Of a stretch of DNA of 64,000 nt, positions 8,374 to 17,967 are shown piece by piece. The notes under the pieces were generated by a model. The model saw only the letters and a program-made list of their open reading frames with translations. It was not told the origin of the DNA and ran no database searches. Each line of letters starts with the position of its first letter. The first letter of the stretch is position 1. The position numbers and the translations under genes are program-made. Where the stretch lies: positions 33,758 through 97,757 of the forward strand of contig JBDRUT010000005.1 in the NCBI GenBank assembly GCA_039801465.1, written 5' to 3'. Origin of the DNA: JAOABV01 sp039801465. Its GTDB lineage: Bacteria > Hydrothermota > Tepidihabitantia > Tepidihabitantales > CAIPLT01.

Positions 8374-8445
8374 AGCGGAGAACGGGACTCGAACCCGCAG
8401 CCTTCTGCTTGGAAGGCAGAAGCTCTACCATTGAGCTATCTCCGC
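8374..8445 (-). tRNA. tRNA-Gly(TCC)
   Basis: Acceptor GCGGAGA/TCTCCGC, anticodon loop CTTCCAA (TCC), and T-arm GTTCGAGTC complete a cloverleaf. Corresponds to E. coli glyT in order and anticodon. Confidence 0.96.
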
Positions 8446-8477
8446 AGATTTTTACTCTATTTTTTTACGACCATTAA

Positions 8478-8560
8478 TGGGCAGGGAAGGATTCGAACCT
8501 CCGAAGGCAATCGCCAGCAGATTTACAGTCTGCCCCCGTTGTCCACTTGGGTACCTGCCC
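8478..8560 (-). tRNA. tRNA-Tyr(GTA)
   Basis: A class II tRNA with long variable arm; acceptor GGGCAGG/CCTGCCC, discriminator A, anticodon loop CTGTAAA (GTA), T-arm GTTCGAATC. Corresponds to E. coli tyrU. Confidence 0.96.
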
Positions 8561-8603
8561 AATTGTCAAATATCTAATACACGTACTCTCAATTACCAAT
8601 TTA

Positions 8604-8676
8604 AGCCGACAGAGGGATTCGAACCCCCGACCTGAGGTTTACAAAACCACTGCTCTACCAACTGAGCTATGTCGGC
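8604..8676 (-). tRNA. tRNA-Thr(TGT)
   Basis: Acceptor GCCGACA/TGTCGGC, anticodon loop TTTGTAA (TGT), T-arm GTTCGAATC. The anticodon stem GTGGT/ACCTC has one T-T mismatch at its second pair, which is unusual but tolerable. First gene of the tRNA cluster, like E. coli thrU. Confidence 0.94.
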
Positions 8677-8694
8677 AATTTCTGTATATTTACA

Positions 8695-8723
8695 ATACTA
8701 TCGAAAAAATTGCCTTTAGTCAA
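8695..8723 (-). promoter_or_regulatory. Promoter of the tRNA cluster
   Basis: TTGACT (8718-8723) and TAGTAT (8695-8700) are 17 bases apart on the minus strand; transcription would start about 12 bases before tRNA-Thr(TGT). Confidence 0.6.
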
Positions 8724-9163
8724 GAATATTTTTTTTCTAATAAAAAGTATAATTTGCACAATTCTTACCAACACCGTTCTATTTACCAAACATTCGAATC
8801 TTAAATTGTACTGGTATGTAGCAATTGTCAATAAAACAATTAAAAAAAATAAATTGTTAACAAAAAAGTTATAGAAATTGACTACAAACACCGTAGAAAC
8901 TCTAATAAAAATTTGTCAACAATTTAACAAATGCTTATTAGTTAGTTTTTTTGCTTAAACAAGGTAATATTATCGAAACTAACAATTTTTTACCGAAAAC
9001 AAAAAAATCTCATACTCGAAATTCAGATGGGTTTATTATTAAATTACTGGTCTCAATTCCCTTGTTGTCCAGTCGATTGTGCCGAAGAGATTTTCGTTCC
9101 GAGTCTAAAATAGAATTTTTCCTACTCAATTTATGCTCTATTGAGCGTGACCTCATAATCTAT
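8724..9163. other. Gene-free AT-rich stretch
   Basis: Between the tRNA cluster promoter and thpR there is no credible gene. It holds further TTGACA-like boxes on the minus strand (for example at 8840-8850 and 8916-8924) without good -10 partners, so upstream promoters of the tRNA operon are possible. Confidence 0.5.
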
Positions 9164-9718
9164 TTAGGACTTAAAAGGAAACTCGTGTATTTTTTCATAA
9201 ATTGGTCCATCTGGTGTTAGGATACTTTTAAATAATGTTATTGAATTAACCAGAAATACTCCACTATTATACTGAGTTGTGAAAATTATATCATTATCAA
9301 TTCTTTTTTTAACTCGTCCAATTGTTAAATGAGGATGAAAACGTCGCTCTTCGGGCTTATATCCTATCTCAGCCATTGTCGATTCAATTTTTGCTTGTAA
9401 ATCGATTAATTCATTACCACCCTTTTCCACACCAATCCAAATTACTCGAGGCGAACGCAGACTGGGAAATGCCCCAAAATTTTTCAAAGACAATTCGAAT
9501 GATTTTTGAGTTGTAACGATGGCTGATAATTTATCAGTGGCTTTGTGTAAAAAATCTTTAGAAACATTACCTAAAAAACATAGTGTTAGATGCAGATTTT
9601 CATATTTAACCCACCGGACATCATAATCTTGTTGTTGAAATTTACCGACGAATTCCATAATCTTATCTCGTATTTTTTCTGGAATCTCGATAGCAATAAA
9701 AGAACGAATCCTTTCCAT
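9164..9718 (-). CDS. thpR: RNA 2',3'-cyclic phosphodiesterase (LigT/ThpR family)
   Basis: Enzymes of this 2H phosphoesterase family hydrolyse 2',3'-cyclic phosphate ends of RNA. The two catalytic HxT motifs are present: H43-L-T45 in ENLHLTLCFLG and H130-L-T132 in HPHLTIGRVKK. At 184 residues it has the family's normal length. The start ATG at 9718 has GGAG about eight bases upstream. It follows cinA by 60 bases on the same strand, a pairing seen in other bacteria, and the two are likely co-transcribed with pgpA. Confidence 0.93.
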   Translation of the reverse strand: MERIRSFIAIEIPEKIRDKIMEFVGKFQQQDYDVRWVKYENLHLTLCFLGNVSKDFLHKATDKLSAIVTTQKSFELSLKNFGAFPSLRSPRVIWIGVEKGGNELIDLQAKIESTMAEIGYKPEERRFHPHLTIGRVKKRIDNDIIFTTQYNSGVFLVNSITLFKSILTPDGPIYEKIHEFPFKS

Positions 9719-9778
9719 AAACTTATCTCCAAATTCAAATTAAAACATTACTAAATTTGTTTTTTCTTTTATAGATGA

Positions 9779-11005
9779 TCAAAGATTTTCAACCGTGCGG
9801 CGTAGTAAATCCAATGCCGCCATCGCCGATTTTTCTTTTATCATCCTTCTTGTTCCCGTAAAATGATATTCTTCGTAAGTCTGTCCTTTTTTTGTAGCAA
9901 TACCGATATAAACTAATCCAATTGGTTTTTGTGGCGTCTGTCCTGATGGACCAGCAATTCCTGATACACCGATACCAATGTCTGCGCCAAAATTTTCTTT
10001 AATGCCTTTAGCCATTTCTAAAACTGTCTCTTTGCTAACCGCACCGAACTTTTTTAATGTTTCATTGCTTACTTTACAAACCAAGTTCTTCAGTTTATTG
10101 CTGTAGACGACCGCACCGCCGATAAAATATTCTGAACTACCCGGAACATTTGTAATTCGGTCCGAGATTAAACCACCGGTACAAGATTCAGCTACACTTA
10201 TTAAAAGTTTCTTTTTTCGTAAAAGATTTCCGACTACTTCTTCAATAGTTTCCTCGCCAAATCCGTAAATCCAAGGTCTTAGGCGCGTTGATAATTCACG
10301 GGTCAAATCCGATAAATGTCTTTTTTCTCTGATATTAGCAATTTTTACATCTACACCAGTGATTGACGGCAAATATGCTACAGTAACATCTTTATATTTT
10401 TTTAAAACATCCGATATTTTCTCCACAATGGCAGTTTCCGAAATGTTGGTAGTCCTAACAACAAACTCAACCAATGATTGCAAAGCATAAGTATCAGTAA
10501 GATAAGGCACAACACTGGTTTCAAATATTTTCTGTAATTCAATTGGAACACCGGGCAGAAGAATAACTGATTTTTTACCTGATTTTATAATTATTCCTGG
10601 AGCAGTTCCTACTGGATTATTTAAGATAATTGCTGATTGTGGAACTAATGCTTGTCTTGTTGCCGATTCGGGCATTGAAATCCCTTGGTTTTGGAAATGC
10701 TTTTCAATCTTGGTTAATATCGATTCATCTAAAATTAATCTTCGTTTAAAAATTTTTGCGACACTGACAACAGTTTGGTCATCTGGGGTTGGACCTAGTC
10801 CACCTGAAACTAAAACAATATCTTCGCTATCAGCTGCAGAAGATACTGTTTTTTCGATCGTTGACTTATCATCGCCGATAACTGTAATCCGGTTTACTAT
10901 AATACCTAAACTTTGCAATCGCTTAGCAAGGAAATTAGAGTTAGTATCAAGTGTTCTACCAGATAAAACCTCATTACCGATAATAATGATTTGTGCTCTT
11001 AACAT
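9779..11005 (-). CDS. cinA: CinA family nicotinamide-nucleotide amidohydrolase
   Basis: The 408 residues have the two-domain CinA layout. An N-terminal molybdopterin-binding-like domain (about 1-170, with IIGNEVLSGRTLDTNSNFLA and SGGLGPTPDDQT) is followed by a C-terminal PncC-type domain (about 255-408, with VAESCTGGLISDRITNVPGS and GVSGIAGPSG). The full-length family pairs NMN deamidase with ADP-ribose pyrophosphatase activity in pyridine-nucleotide recycling. The start at 11005 has GGAG upstream. It lies seven bases after pgpA and is probably in its operon. Confidence 0.95.
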   Translation of the reverse strand: MLRAQIIIIGNEVLSGRTLDTNSNFLAKRLQSLGIIVNRITVIGDDKSTIEKTVSSAADSEDIVLVSGGLGPTPDDQTVVSVAKIFKRRLILDESILTKIEKHFQNQGISMPESATRQALVPQSAIILNNPVGTAPGIIIKSGKKSVILLPGVPIELQKIFETSVVPYLTDTYALQSLVEFVVRTTNISETAIVEKISDVLKKYKDVTVAYLPSITGVDVKIANIREKRHLSDLTRELSTRLRPWIYGFGEETIEEVVGNLLRKKKLLISVAESCTGGLISDRITNVPGSSEYFIGGAVVYSNKLKNLVCKVSNETLKKFGAVSKETVLEMAKGIKENFGADIGIGVSGIAGPSGQTPQKPIGLVYIGIATKKGQTYEEYHFTGTRRMIKEKSAMAALDLLRRTVENL

Positions 11006-11012
11006 AATCTCC

Positions 11013-11522
11013 TTATTTTATCAACTGGAACATTAAAAGCAAAGCTCTTAAGATAATATTACTATAAATACCGGAAATGATGTCATCTAACATTATACCA
11101 ACACCTCCAGAAATTTTTTCAGAAGCTCGAATATATAATGGCTTACTAATATCAAAAATTCTAAAAAGAATAAATCCTATTACCAATAACAACCAATTAA
11201 TTCGACCAGTTTCAGCAATTCTTATCGGTAAATAAAAAAAAGTTATCATTATTCCAGCACATTCATCAATTGTAATCCGGCGTGCATCTTTCGACCAGAC
11301 CTTTTCCAATGTATCAGCAATGATTGCACCCAAAACAACAATGCCAACCAAAACCACGGTGTAAATTAAATTATTCTTAGATAAAAATATCACGAGGATG
11401 AGTGAAAAAAAACTTGAAACTGTTGCCGGTGCGAGCGGAAAATATCCAGTAAAGAAAATTGTCCCAATAATTATGCATAGCCAATGCCAAATCGTTGAGC
11501 GTTTGTCTTGAGTGGTATACAT
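11013..11522 (-). CDS. pgpA: Phosphatidylglycerophosphatase A
   Basis: PgpA removes the phosphate from phosphatidylglycerophosphate to make phosphatidylglycerol at the inner membrane. The family hallmarks are visible: the N-terminal TGYFPLAPATVSS stretch and ITIDECAGIMITFF, equal to the conserved DExxG motif, plus several membrane helices. I take the ATG at 11522 as the start (169 residues); an in-frame TTG at 11579 would add 19 residues with no better ribosome binding site. It is followed directly by cinA. Confidence 0.88.
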   Translation of the reverse strand: MYTTQDKRSTIWHWLCIIIGTIFFTGYFPLAPATVSSFFSLILVIFLSKNNLIYTVVLVGIVVLGAIIADTLEKVWSKDARRITIDECAGIMITFFYLPIRIAETGRINWLLLVIGFILFRIFDISKPLYIRASEKISGGVGIMLDDIISGIYSNIILRALLLMFQLIK

Positions 11523-11712
11523 AAGAGTATATTTATTATCAAATATCCGATTATTAGTCGCAAGTAAAGCAATCAACAATTGTTGCTTTTGTCAATTAAA
11601 AATAATTAAGAGCCCCCGAAAAATGCCACTGAAAGCACTGAAGCCATAGAAAACAAAAGAAAATTTAATGATTCAATAGCAGAAATTGGCTTTCTTAGAA
11701 TTAGCATGATTA

Positions 11713-12627
11713 TTATCGTCGTCGACGAGAAGGAAAACGAATTTCCCATTCTGCAACTAATGGCGCACCAATGAATAATGCGGAATATGTTCCAATAATA
11801 ATACCAAAACAGATAACTTTAGCAAAATCTTTAATTGCGGCTGCTCCAAACAACCATAATACAAAAGCAACTATAAAAGTGGTAAAAGCAGTTAAAATTG
11901 TTCGATTTAAAGTTTGATTAATGCTGGTATTAATAATTGTGCTAAATTCAGCCTTTAACATTCGACGCAAATTTTCTCTAACTCGGTCTGAAATGACAAT
12001 AGAATTATTAACTGAATAACCGATAATAGTTAATAAAGCTGCAATTATGGGAATTGATATTTCAGTATTAGTTATCGAAATAAAACCGATAGTGGTAAAG
12101 ACATCATGAAATAAAGCAATAACTGCAGCCGTACCAAATCGAAAATCGAATCGAATGCTAACATAAATTAATATGCCAATCATACCAATTAAAACAGCAA
12201 TCAGAGCGTTCCTCTGTAATTCTCGGCCAATACGCGGTCCGACCATTTCAATCCTCACTAATTCAGCTTGGTTATCAGGAATTTCATTTTGTAGGAATTG
12301 CATAATATTCGCAGCGGTACTCTCAGCGGATTCAGATTTAACCTGTGACTCGAATCTAATAATAAAATCGGCTCCTTCTCCTAGGTTTTGAATTGTAACA
12401 TTGCCCGTAGCAAATTTTGAAAAAGTGTTTCGTAATGTTTGCGTTTCAATCGGCTTTGTAAAATGGACTTCTAAAAGTGTGCCACCAGTAAAATCAACAC
12501 CATATTTTAATCCCTTATGGGCAATTACTGAAATGATTGTTATTATGGTCAATAGAATGGAAATACCGAATGTAATATACCTTCGAGGTACGATTTTGAA
12601 ATCTGGATTTTTAAATATCTGTAACAT
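11713..12627 (-). CDS. secF: Protein translocase subunit SecF
   Basis: SecF works with SecD to use the proton gradient for late steps of protein export. The 304 residues show the first membrane helix (about 20-40), the periplasmic domain, the GVDFTGGTLLEVHF motif near residues 43-56, and five more helices with SVNNSIVISDRVREN. The start is the ATG at 12627, preceded by GGAGG at good spacing; an upstream in-frame start at 12666 lacks one. The C-terminus is Arg-rich. It follows secD in the usual order. Confidence 0.96.
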   Translation of the reverse strand: MLQIFKNPDFKIVPRRYITFGISILLTIITIISVIAHKGLKYGVDFTGGTLLEVHFTKPIETQTLRNTFSKFATGNVTIQNLGEGADFIIRFESQVKSESAESTAANIMQFLQNEIPDNQAELVRIEMVGPRIGRELQRNALIAVLIGMIGILIYVSIRFDFRFGTAAVIALFHDVFTTIGFISITNTEISIPIIAALLTIIGYSVNNSIVISDRVRENLRRMLKAEFSTIINTSINQTLNRTILTAFTTFIVAFVLWLFGAAAIKDFAKVICFGIIIGTYSALFIGAPLVAEWEIRFPSRRRR

Positions 12628-12732
12628 TATTATCCTCCAATTTTGACTTGTCGAGAGATATTGCATTGCCGTTAGCCGAGGAAAATTTACTTTGTCTTAA
12701 TGCTATATAAACAACTATAAATATATTATTCA

Positions 12733-14352
12733 TTATATCCTCAATCTTTCTACTGCAAATTGAGTAGTAATCCAATCCATAATAAATCGGCTAACATATA
12801 CTGCGGTAATAATATTAAGCACTAGACCGATAATTAAAGTGACTGCAAAACCGCGAATTGGACCGGTACCAAAAAAGTATAGTGCAACTGTAGTAATAAT
12901 TGTTGTAATATTCGCATCAAAAATTGTAACTGCTGCGCGGGAATAACCAGATGCAATTGCAGCCCTAACAGTTTTCCCTGCCCTTAATTCTTCTCGGATG
13001 CGCTCAAAAATCAGAATATTAGCATCTACCGCCATTCCAATGGTCAAGGCAATACCAGCAATACCGGGTAAAGTGAGAGTTGCTTTCAGACCTGCCAGCA
13101 CGACAATGATAAAGAAAATGTTTAAGATTAATACAATATCCGCAATGGCGCCTGCCATCGAATAATAAATAATCATAAATATGATCACTAATAACGCACC
13201 AATTAAACCGGCGCTAACTCCTTTGCGAATAGAATCTAAACCTAATGCTGGGCCAACTGAACGTTCTTCATCAATGCGAACTGGTGCCGGTAAAGCGCCA
13301 CTGCGTAAAACAATCGCCAAATCTCGGGCTTTATCTGGATTCACATCACCTGTTGTAATCATTGCTTCACCACCAGCAATGCGTTCTTTAATTACCGGAG
13401 CTGTGCGCACAATGTTATCCAATACGATCGCCAATCGTTTTCCGACATTACGGCCCGTGATACTTGCGAACTTTCCTGCATCCTTACGCGATAATTTCAA
13501 ACTGACAATCCAAGTGTTTGCAAGGTTTGCATCGCCCCCTTGATATGGACTAGGATGTGCGTCGCTAATACTTGAACCGGTCATTTCACTCTCTTTTTTT
13601 ACTAAATAGAACCGGCGCATTCTACGGCCGCGATAAGATTCTTGTGGTCCGAATAAAATCTGATAATCTGCAGGAATTATCGATTCCGCTTGCTGTAGCA
13701 TCGTAGTAAAATTCATAAAATCGGCTTCTTCCACGCCATAATCAGATTGACCAAGATTTATAACATAACTCAAAAATCTTCCTTGTTCGCTGATTAAAGT
13801 ATCTTCTTGATTGAGCCGTCGAAAATAGTTATCAATTGTTCTTAAGACATCTTCAGTTTTTCGCTCATCAGCAACTAGACGAAACTCCAATAATGCAATT
13901 TGTCCGATTAAAGATTTAGCTCTTTCTCGGTCTATTCCTGGCAGTTGAACTAAAATTCGGTCGCCGCCAATTTTTTGAATTACCGGTTCATACACGCCAA
14001 GTTGGTCAATACGATTTTGAATTACTGCTAAAGCCCGGTCAGTAGCATCTCTCGCTTCTTCTTTAGTAAGTTTTGTCTTATCTACTTCTAAAACCAAATG
14101 CATACCGCCAACTAAGTCCAAACCCAAATGGAGTGCTCTCTTATGCAAACTCGCTTCTCTTTCCGCAAGTTCTTGTAGTTGACTAATAACCCGGGCTGAA
14201 TCATTAGATGTCATCGCATTTTGCAATTCCTGCAAAAGCACTTTGCGTCGCTTGGGAACGCTTTGATAAAGTTCAAATGTTGGCCAGAGTGTCCAAATTC
14301 CCAAAGCAACTGCAACAATGATTATTGCAAACTTTATTTTACCATATTTCAT
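12733..14352 (-). CDS. secD: Protein translocase subunit SecD
   Basis: SecD is the partner of SecF in the export motor. The 539 residues have an N-terminal helix (6-24), the large P1 periplasmic head with LGLDLVGGMHLVLEVD near residue 80 and IDQLGVYEPVIQKIG, and five C-terminal helices with GIAGIALTIGMAVDANILIFERIREE. AAGGAG precedes the ATG. The yajC gene often found upstream is absent; instead pdxJ lies 12 bases upstream. A 72-base spacer with a short open frame separates it from the secF ribosome binding site. Confidence 0.97.
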   Translation of the reverse strand: MKYGKIKFAIIIVAVALGIWTLWPTFELYQSVPKRRKVLLQELQNAMTSNDSARVISQLQELAEREASLHKRALHLGLDLVGGMHLVLEVDKTKLTKEEARDATDRALAVIQNRIDQLGVYEPVIQKIGGDRILVQLPGIDRERAKSLIGQIALLEFRLVADERKTEDVLRTIDNYFRRLNQEDTLISEQGRFLSYVINLGQSDYGVEEADFMNFTTMLQQAESIIPADYQILFGPQESYRGRRMRRFYLVKKESEMTGSSISDAHPSPYQGGDANLANTWIVSLKLSRKDAGKFASITGRNVGKRLAIVLDNIVRTAPVIKERIAGGEAMITTGDVNPDKARDLAIVLRSGALPAPVRIDEERSVGPALGLDSIRKGVSAGLIGALLVIIFMIIYYSMAGAIADIVLILNIFFIIVVLAGLKATLTLPGIAGIALTIGMAVDANILIFERIREELRAGKTVRAAIASGYSRAAVTIFDANITTIITTVALYFFGTGPIRGFAVTLIIGLVLNIITAVYVSRFIMDWITTQFAVERLRI

Positions 14353-14364
14353 TCTTTCTCCTTG

Positions 14365-15084
14365 TTAATTATAAACTCGGGAAATAATAGATTTCATTTC
14401 TGACACTGCTTCTTTTAATCCAACCATTACTGCACGGGCAATAATGGCGAAACCGATACTAAAACCAGTAATTTCTTTAATATTCAACAAAGGATAGATA
14501 TTTTGATAATCAATACTATGTCCACAATGTACATTTATCTTACGGGATTTACAAAATTTAACAACTGACTCTATCTTATTTAAGATATGAAGCCGATTTA
14601 ATTTATCTTTAGCATACTGATTAGTATTAATTTCAATTTGATTTGCATTCAGCAATATTGCTTTCTTTACTTGCTCTATTTCTGCTTCAATAAAAAAACT
14701 TAGATTAATACCGACACGCACAATCTTGTATGCAATTGGTTTTATTTTGCTCCAATTGCGGATAAGGTCTAAACCGCCTTCGGTTGTCACTTCTTCTGGA
14801 CGTTCTGGAACCAATGTTACTGTATCGGGCTTAACTTTCAATGCGATATTTAACATCTCTTCGGTTGCTGCCATTTCTAAATTTAGTTCGGTTTTGATTG
14901 TTTTTCGTAAAAGCTCTAAATCCCGATCATTGATGTGCCGCCGGTCCTGTCTTAAATGAACTGTAATTCCATCAGCGCCGCCAAGTTCACATAAAACCGC
15001 AGCCTGGACCGGGTCAGGAAAAGTCTCTTTGCGTGCTTGGCGCAAAGTTGCAATATGGTCAATATTAACTAATAACTTACGCAT
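14365..15084 (-). CDS. pdxJ: Pyridoxine 5'-phosphate synthase
   Basis: PdxJ condenses 1-deoxyxylulose 5-phosphate with 3-amino-2-oxopropyl phosphate to pyridoxine 5'-phosphate in the DXP-dependent vitamin B6 route. The 239-residue TIM barrel shows NIDHIATLRQAR at the start, the catalytic GADGITVHLRQDRRHI (residues 36-51), and VSLVPE-like TVTLVPERPEEVTTEGG. Normal length. It heads the pdxJ-secD-secF unit; a TTGACA-16-TAAAAT promoter lies 45 bases upstream. Confidence 0.96.
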   Translation of the reverse strand: MRKLLVNIDHIATLRQARKETFPDPVQAAVLCELGGADGITVHLRQDRRHINDRDLELLRKTIKTELNLEMAATEEMLNIALKVKPDTVTLVPERPEEVTTEGGLDLIRNWSKIKPIAYKIVRVGINLSFFIEAEIEQVKKAILLNANQIEINTNQYAKDKLNRLHILNKIESVVKFCKSRKINVHCGHSIDYQNIYPLLNIKEITGFSIGFAIIARAVMVGLKEAVSEMKSIISRVYN

Positions 15085-15128
15085 TCTAAAGGAAAACTTA
15101 TTATAATTTTTTTACTAACTTGTAAGAC

Positions 15129-15156
15129 ATTTTATTGGAAAATAGTAGTTTGTCAA
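15129..15156 (-). promoter_or_regulatory. Promoter of pdxJ-secD-secF
   Basis: TTGACA (15151-15156), 16-base spacer, TAAAAT (15129-15134); expected start about 37 bases before the pdxJ ATG. Confidence 0.6.
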
Positions 15157-15257
15157 CACTTGTTAATCGTAAGATTTAAGAAAGTATCTTTTGTCATATA
15201 AATCTGAGTAAAATTAATTACCGAAAAAATAGTAATACGTTCTATTTTTAATTTGCA

Positions 15258-15294
15258 CAAAAAAAATTGGGCTGGGAATATCATTTCCCAGCCC
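15258..15294 (-). terminator. Rho-independent terminator of kelch gene
   Basis: A perfect 10-bp GC-rich stem (15269-15278 with 15285-15294) with a 6-base loop is followed on the minus strand by a run of eight T, 20 bases after the stop of the gene at 15315. Confidence 0.9.
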
Positions 15295-15314
15295 AGTCCC
15301 AATTTGTTTTTTTA

Positions 15315-17522
15315 TTAATGCACAAAAATCAGTTTTCTGGTTGAACTGTAGTTGTCGGTTTTTAGCGTATAGAAGTAAATGCCTTCTGATACCTTGCGGT
15401 TAGATTCATCTTTACCATTCCAGATATGAGAATAGGTTCCGGTATTCAGATTGGAATTAACTAAAGTCTTAATTAATCTACCTGATGCATCATAGATTGA
15501 TAGATTAACATTACCAGGTTCGGCTAATGTGAAAGAAATTTTGGCTAAGCCATTGATTACAGGATTAGGTTTCACTGGATTAAGAATAGTAACGACTTTA
15601 GAATGATTTGAATTTTCATCGGTTGCTTGTTGTAAATTAAATGTTAGCCTGATATTAGGTCGGTTATAAGTCTGAGTTAATGTAGTTGGCATAGAAGCAT
15701 CACTCTGTGATTGCCGTGTTCTGTAAGTTGGTGAAGTTGTCGTATATCGCCAATAAGGACAGACTGTTGTTGAAATATACGGTTGATAACCTTTAAGAAT
15801 CAAAATACCGAGATTGTCAGTATTATTATATTGGAATGGTGGATTCAATTGAACTTCTAACCAACCAGATTGAATATCATTAGGATATTGACCTTCATAG
15901 ACCAATGTATATCCGGTTGTTGACCAGGCGCCAGATGTTAAAGTCTGGTCAGGAGTATGTTTCATATAGATTTTAACTGAATCAATCGGATCAAGGTTAG
16001 TTCCGTGGTCTTTGTAATAGGCAATATGAGTAATTTGACCTACAGTGTTAATTTCTGATTGCAGGTAGATTACTTCGTGAGCCGAATAATTATAAAAGCG
16101 ATTCATTGGTCCGGAATAAGAGTTAGTCGTTGCATTACCAATTTCTACATAAGCAATATAGCCCACAATACAGGTTGAAGTTATCCGGTCATTATCTGGA
16201 TTCTCATCGCCTGCCAGCATCGTCCGCATAATTACGGTTAGTTGCTCAAGTACAGTTGGTGTCCACGAATTGAAACTGACAACAGTATCTTGATTTGGTG
16301 CTAATGAGATTATTTTGGTATCAGTGTACCGAGTTGTGCCAGTTTGATTTACAATAGAACAGACAACCGCAAAATTGGTTTGTGCTGCAGTGCCAAAATT
16401 CTTAAATCTTCCTTGCGGAGTCATTTGTGTGTTTGGAAGATGTGAACTACCCGGACTCACGATTGCCATAACACCAACATCATTGGCAAGTAAAACATCA
16501 TCTAACATCTCATGGACGGTTAAATATGTTGAACCATTATAGCCAACAGGGAAATAAAGTTTACCGGCTGGATCTGCTGCCCAACCATACACATTAGAAA
16601 CCGCGGTTGGTTTATTAGGTAGTTGAGTCCAGGTATTAGTTGCTGGGTCATATTTATAAGCAGCATTAGAAACACCTGAAGTTAAATTTCCACCGCAAAC
16701 ATAAAGATAACCTTGCGCAACACCACAGTTCGCACGATACACTGCTGAACCAGGCATCGTAGCACCTGTAGTCCAAGTTATTTGAGTTGGGTTATCCGGA
16801 TTAATTGTTCCGATTTGGACAATATTGCTTCCTGCACCAGAAACATAACCAGTAGCCATAACGATTTTGTTACCGATGATACCACAACAAGGTGTTCCCA
16901 TTGCTGTTGGCATAGGTGTCGCTGATGACCAGACACCGGTGACAGTATTTAGGACATAAACCGCATTTGTTGGTGGAGATGAAGTACTCCAGTTTCCACC
17001 ACCGCAGACATAGATAAAAGTATCTTTATAAACACCTGCACCAAAATCATGATTTCCAACAGGCATTGATGGACCTGTAGTCCAAGTATTGGTCTCCGGG
17101 TCATAAATTTCAACTGTGGTTAGACCTGTACCAAAAGAAACACAACCACCTATAACATATATCTTACCGCCAACCAAACACGCTCTGCCAATACCACGAG
17201 CAGTTGGCATCGGTGCTTTGAGCGTCCAAGTATTGGTTTCAGTATTGTATTCGTAATTATCATTGGTATAAGCACCACCAGAAACTGTTGGTCCGCCAAA
17301 AACATAATATTTCTTTACACCGCCAACTGTAAATACTGGAGATACCATACAATGGGCACGAGTTGTTGGAAAGGGTGCTTTTGTCACCCAGCCGACATCA
17401 GAAACAGGTGATTCAACAGGTTCGGTCATAATTGTTCCAGGTGCATAATCCGGTGAAATTTCAGCATAACTCAGACCTATAACTAATAGTATAAAACTAA
17501 TCACTAATAATATATTACGCAT
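15315..17522 (-). CDS. Secreted kelch-repeat protein with C-terminal sorting module
   Basis: This 735-residue exported protein starts with a signal peptide (about 1-20, ending LSYAEIS). Residues about 45-350 hold six kelch blades of the classic type, with repeating YVFGG/YVIGGC/YVCGGG plus NTWTxxxxMP, giving a predicted six-bladed propeller. Next come a CARDB-like beta domain (about 350-460) and a further beta domain. The last 85 residues have the FlgD/T9SS type A layout: PNPVINGLAKISFTLAEPG, then SIYDASGRLIK, then GIYFYTLKTDNYSSTRKLI. GGAGG precedes the ATG. The ligand is unknown; a surface or secreted role is inferred. Confidence 0.85.
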   Translation of the reverse strand: MRNILLVISFILLVIGLSYAEISPDYAPGTIMTEPVESPVSDVGWVTKAPFPTTRAHCMVSPVFTVGGVKKYYVFGGPTVSGGAYTNDNYEYNTETNTWTLKAPMPTARGIGRACLVGGKIYVIGGCVSFGTGLTTVEIYDPETNTWTTGPSMPVGNHDFGAGVYKDTFIYVCGGGNWSTSSPPTNAVYVLNTVTGVWSSATPMPTAMGTPCCGIIGNKIVMATGYVSGAGSNIVQIGTINPDNPTQITWTTGATMPGSAVYRANCGVAQGYLYVCGGNLTSGVSNAAYKYDPATNTWTQLPNKPTAVSNVYGWAADPAGKLYFPVGYNGSTYLTVHEMLDDVLLANDVGVMAIVSPGSSHLPNTQMTPQGRFKNFGTAAQTNFAVVCSIVNQTGTTRYTDTKIISLAPNQDTVVSFNSWTPTVLEQLTVIMRTMLAGDENPDNDRITSTCIVGYIAYVEIGNATTNSYSGPMNRFYNYSAHEVIYLQSEINTVGQITHIAYYKDHGTNLDPIDSVKIYMKHTPDQTLTSGAWSTTGYTLVYEGQYPNDIQSGWLEVQLNPPFQYNNTDNLGILILKGYQPYISTTVCPYWRYTTTSPTYRTRQSQSDASMPTTLTQTYNRPNIRLTFNLQQATDENSNHSKVVTILNPVKPNPVINGLAKISFTLAEPGNVNLSIYDASGRLIKTLVNSNLNTGTYSHIWNGKDESNRKVSEGIYFYTLKTDNYSSTRKLIFVH

Positions 17523-17688
17523 AGTTCCTCCATTTTTAGGAATTTTTTATTTTACTATTTGTTTTTATTTGGTGTCCTCCTTTCTAATTCTAATAAAAGA
17601 TTTATATTTTTATTATAAGGCATTAACCACAGGAATGGTAATGGAATGTGGATATGCATTTTATTATTAAATGCTACCATATACTTAT

Positions 17689-17716
17689 ATATTAAAGAAA
17701 AATTCAAAATTGTCAA
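17689..17716 (-). promoter_or_regulatory. Promoter of the kelch gene at 15315
   Basis: TTGACA (17711-17716), 16-base spacer, TAATAT (17689-17694), leaving a leader of about 160 bases. Confidence 0.55.
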
Positions 17717-17938
17717 GCAGAAATATAATGAGATGCGTTAATGAAGTTACTTGATAATCCAAATTTAATTAAATAAAAAATAGAAACCATTCTGAAAAGC
17801 GCGCCTACAAATTGATGAGAGCACATAAAAATTAGAAACATTCAGCAATTTCATTTTGTTCAGTGACAAAAATTTCTATAAAATTATTATGAAAGAGATT
17901 CATACGGAATAAGTTTTATGCGGTGAGTAACAAAATTA

Positions 17939-17967
17939 TTGACAAATTTATTCTATTCTGGTATAAT
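17939..17967 (+). promoter_or_regulatory. Consensus promoter of the 2526-residue protein gene
   Basis: TTGACA (17939-17944), 17-base spacer and TATAAT (17962-17967) form a perfect sigma-70-type promoter. The leader is about 165 bases and contains the short upstream frame. Confidence 0.75.

Noticed and set aside
11606..11707. 33-codon frame after secF (MLILRKPISAIES...)
   Set aside because: No Shine-Dalgarno and no recognisable family; length is compatible with chance. SecG was considered but the sequence does not match its two-helix pattern.
12611..12733. 40-codon frame between secD and secF (ATG overlapping the secD stop)
   Set aside because: It runs through the secF ribosome binding site and start, resembles no family, and its weak likeness to the SecD end (NIIxAVYVS region) is too short to call a tail copy.
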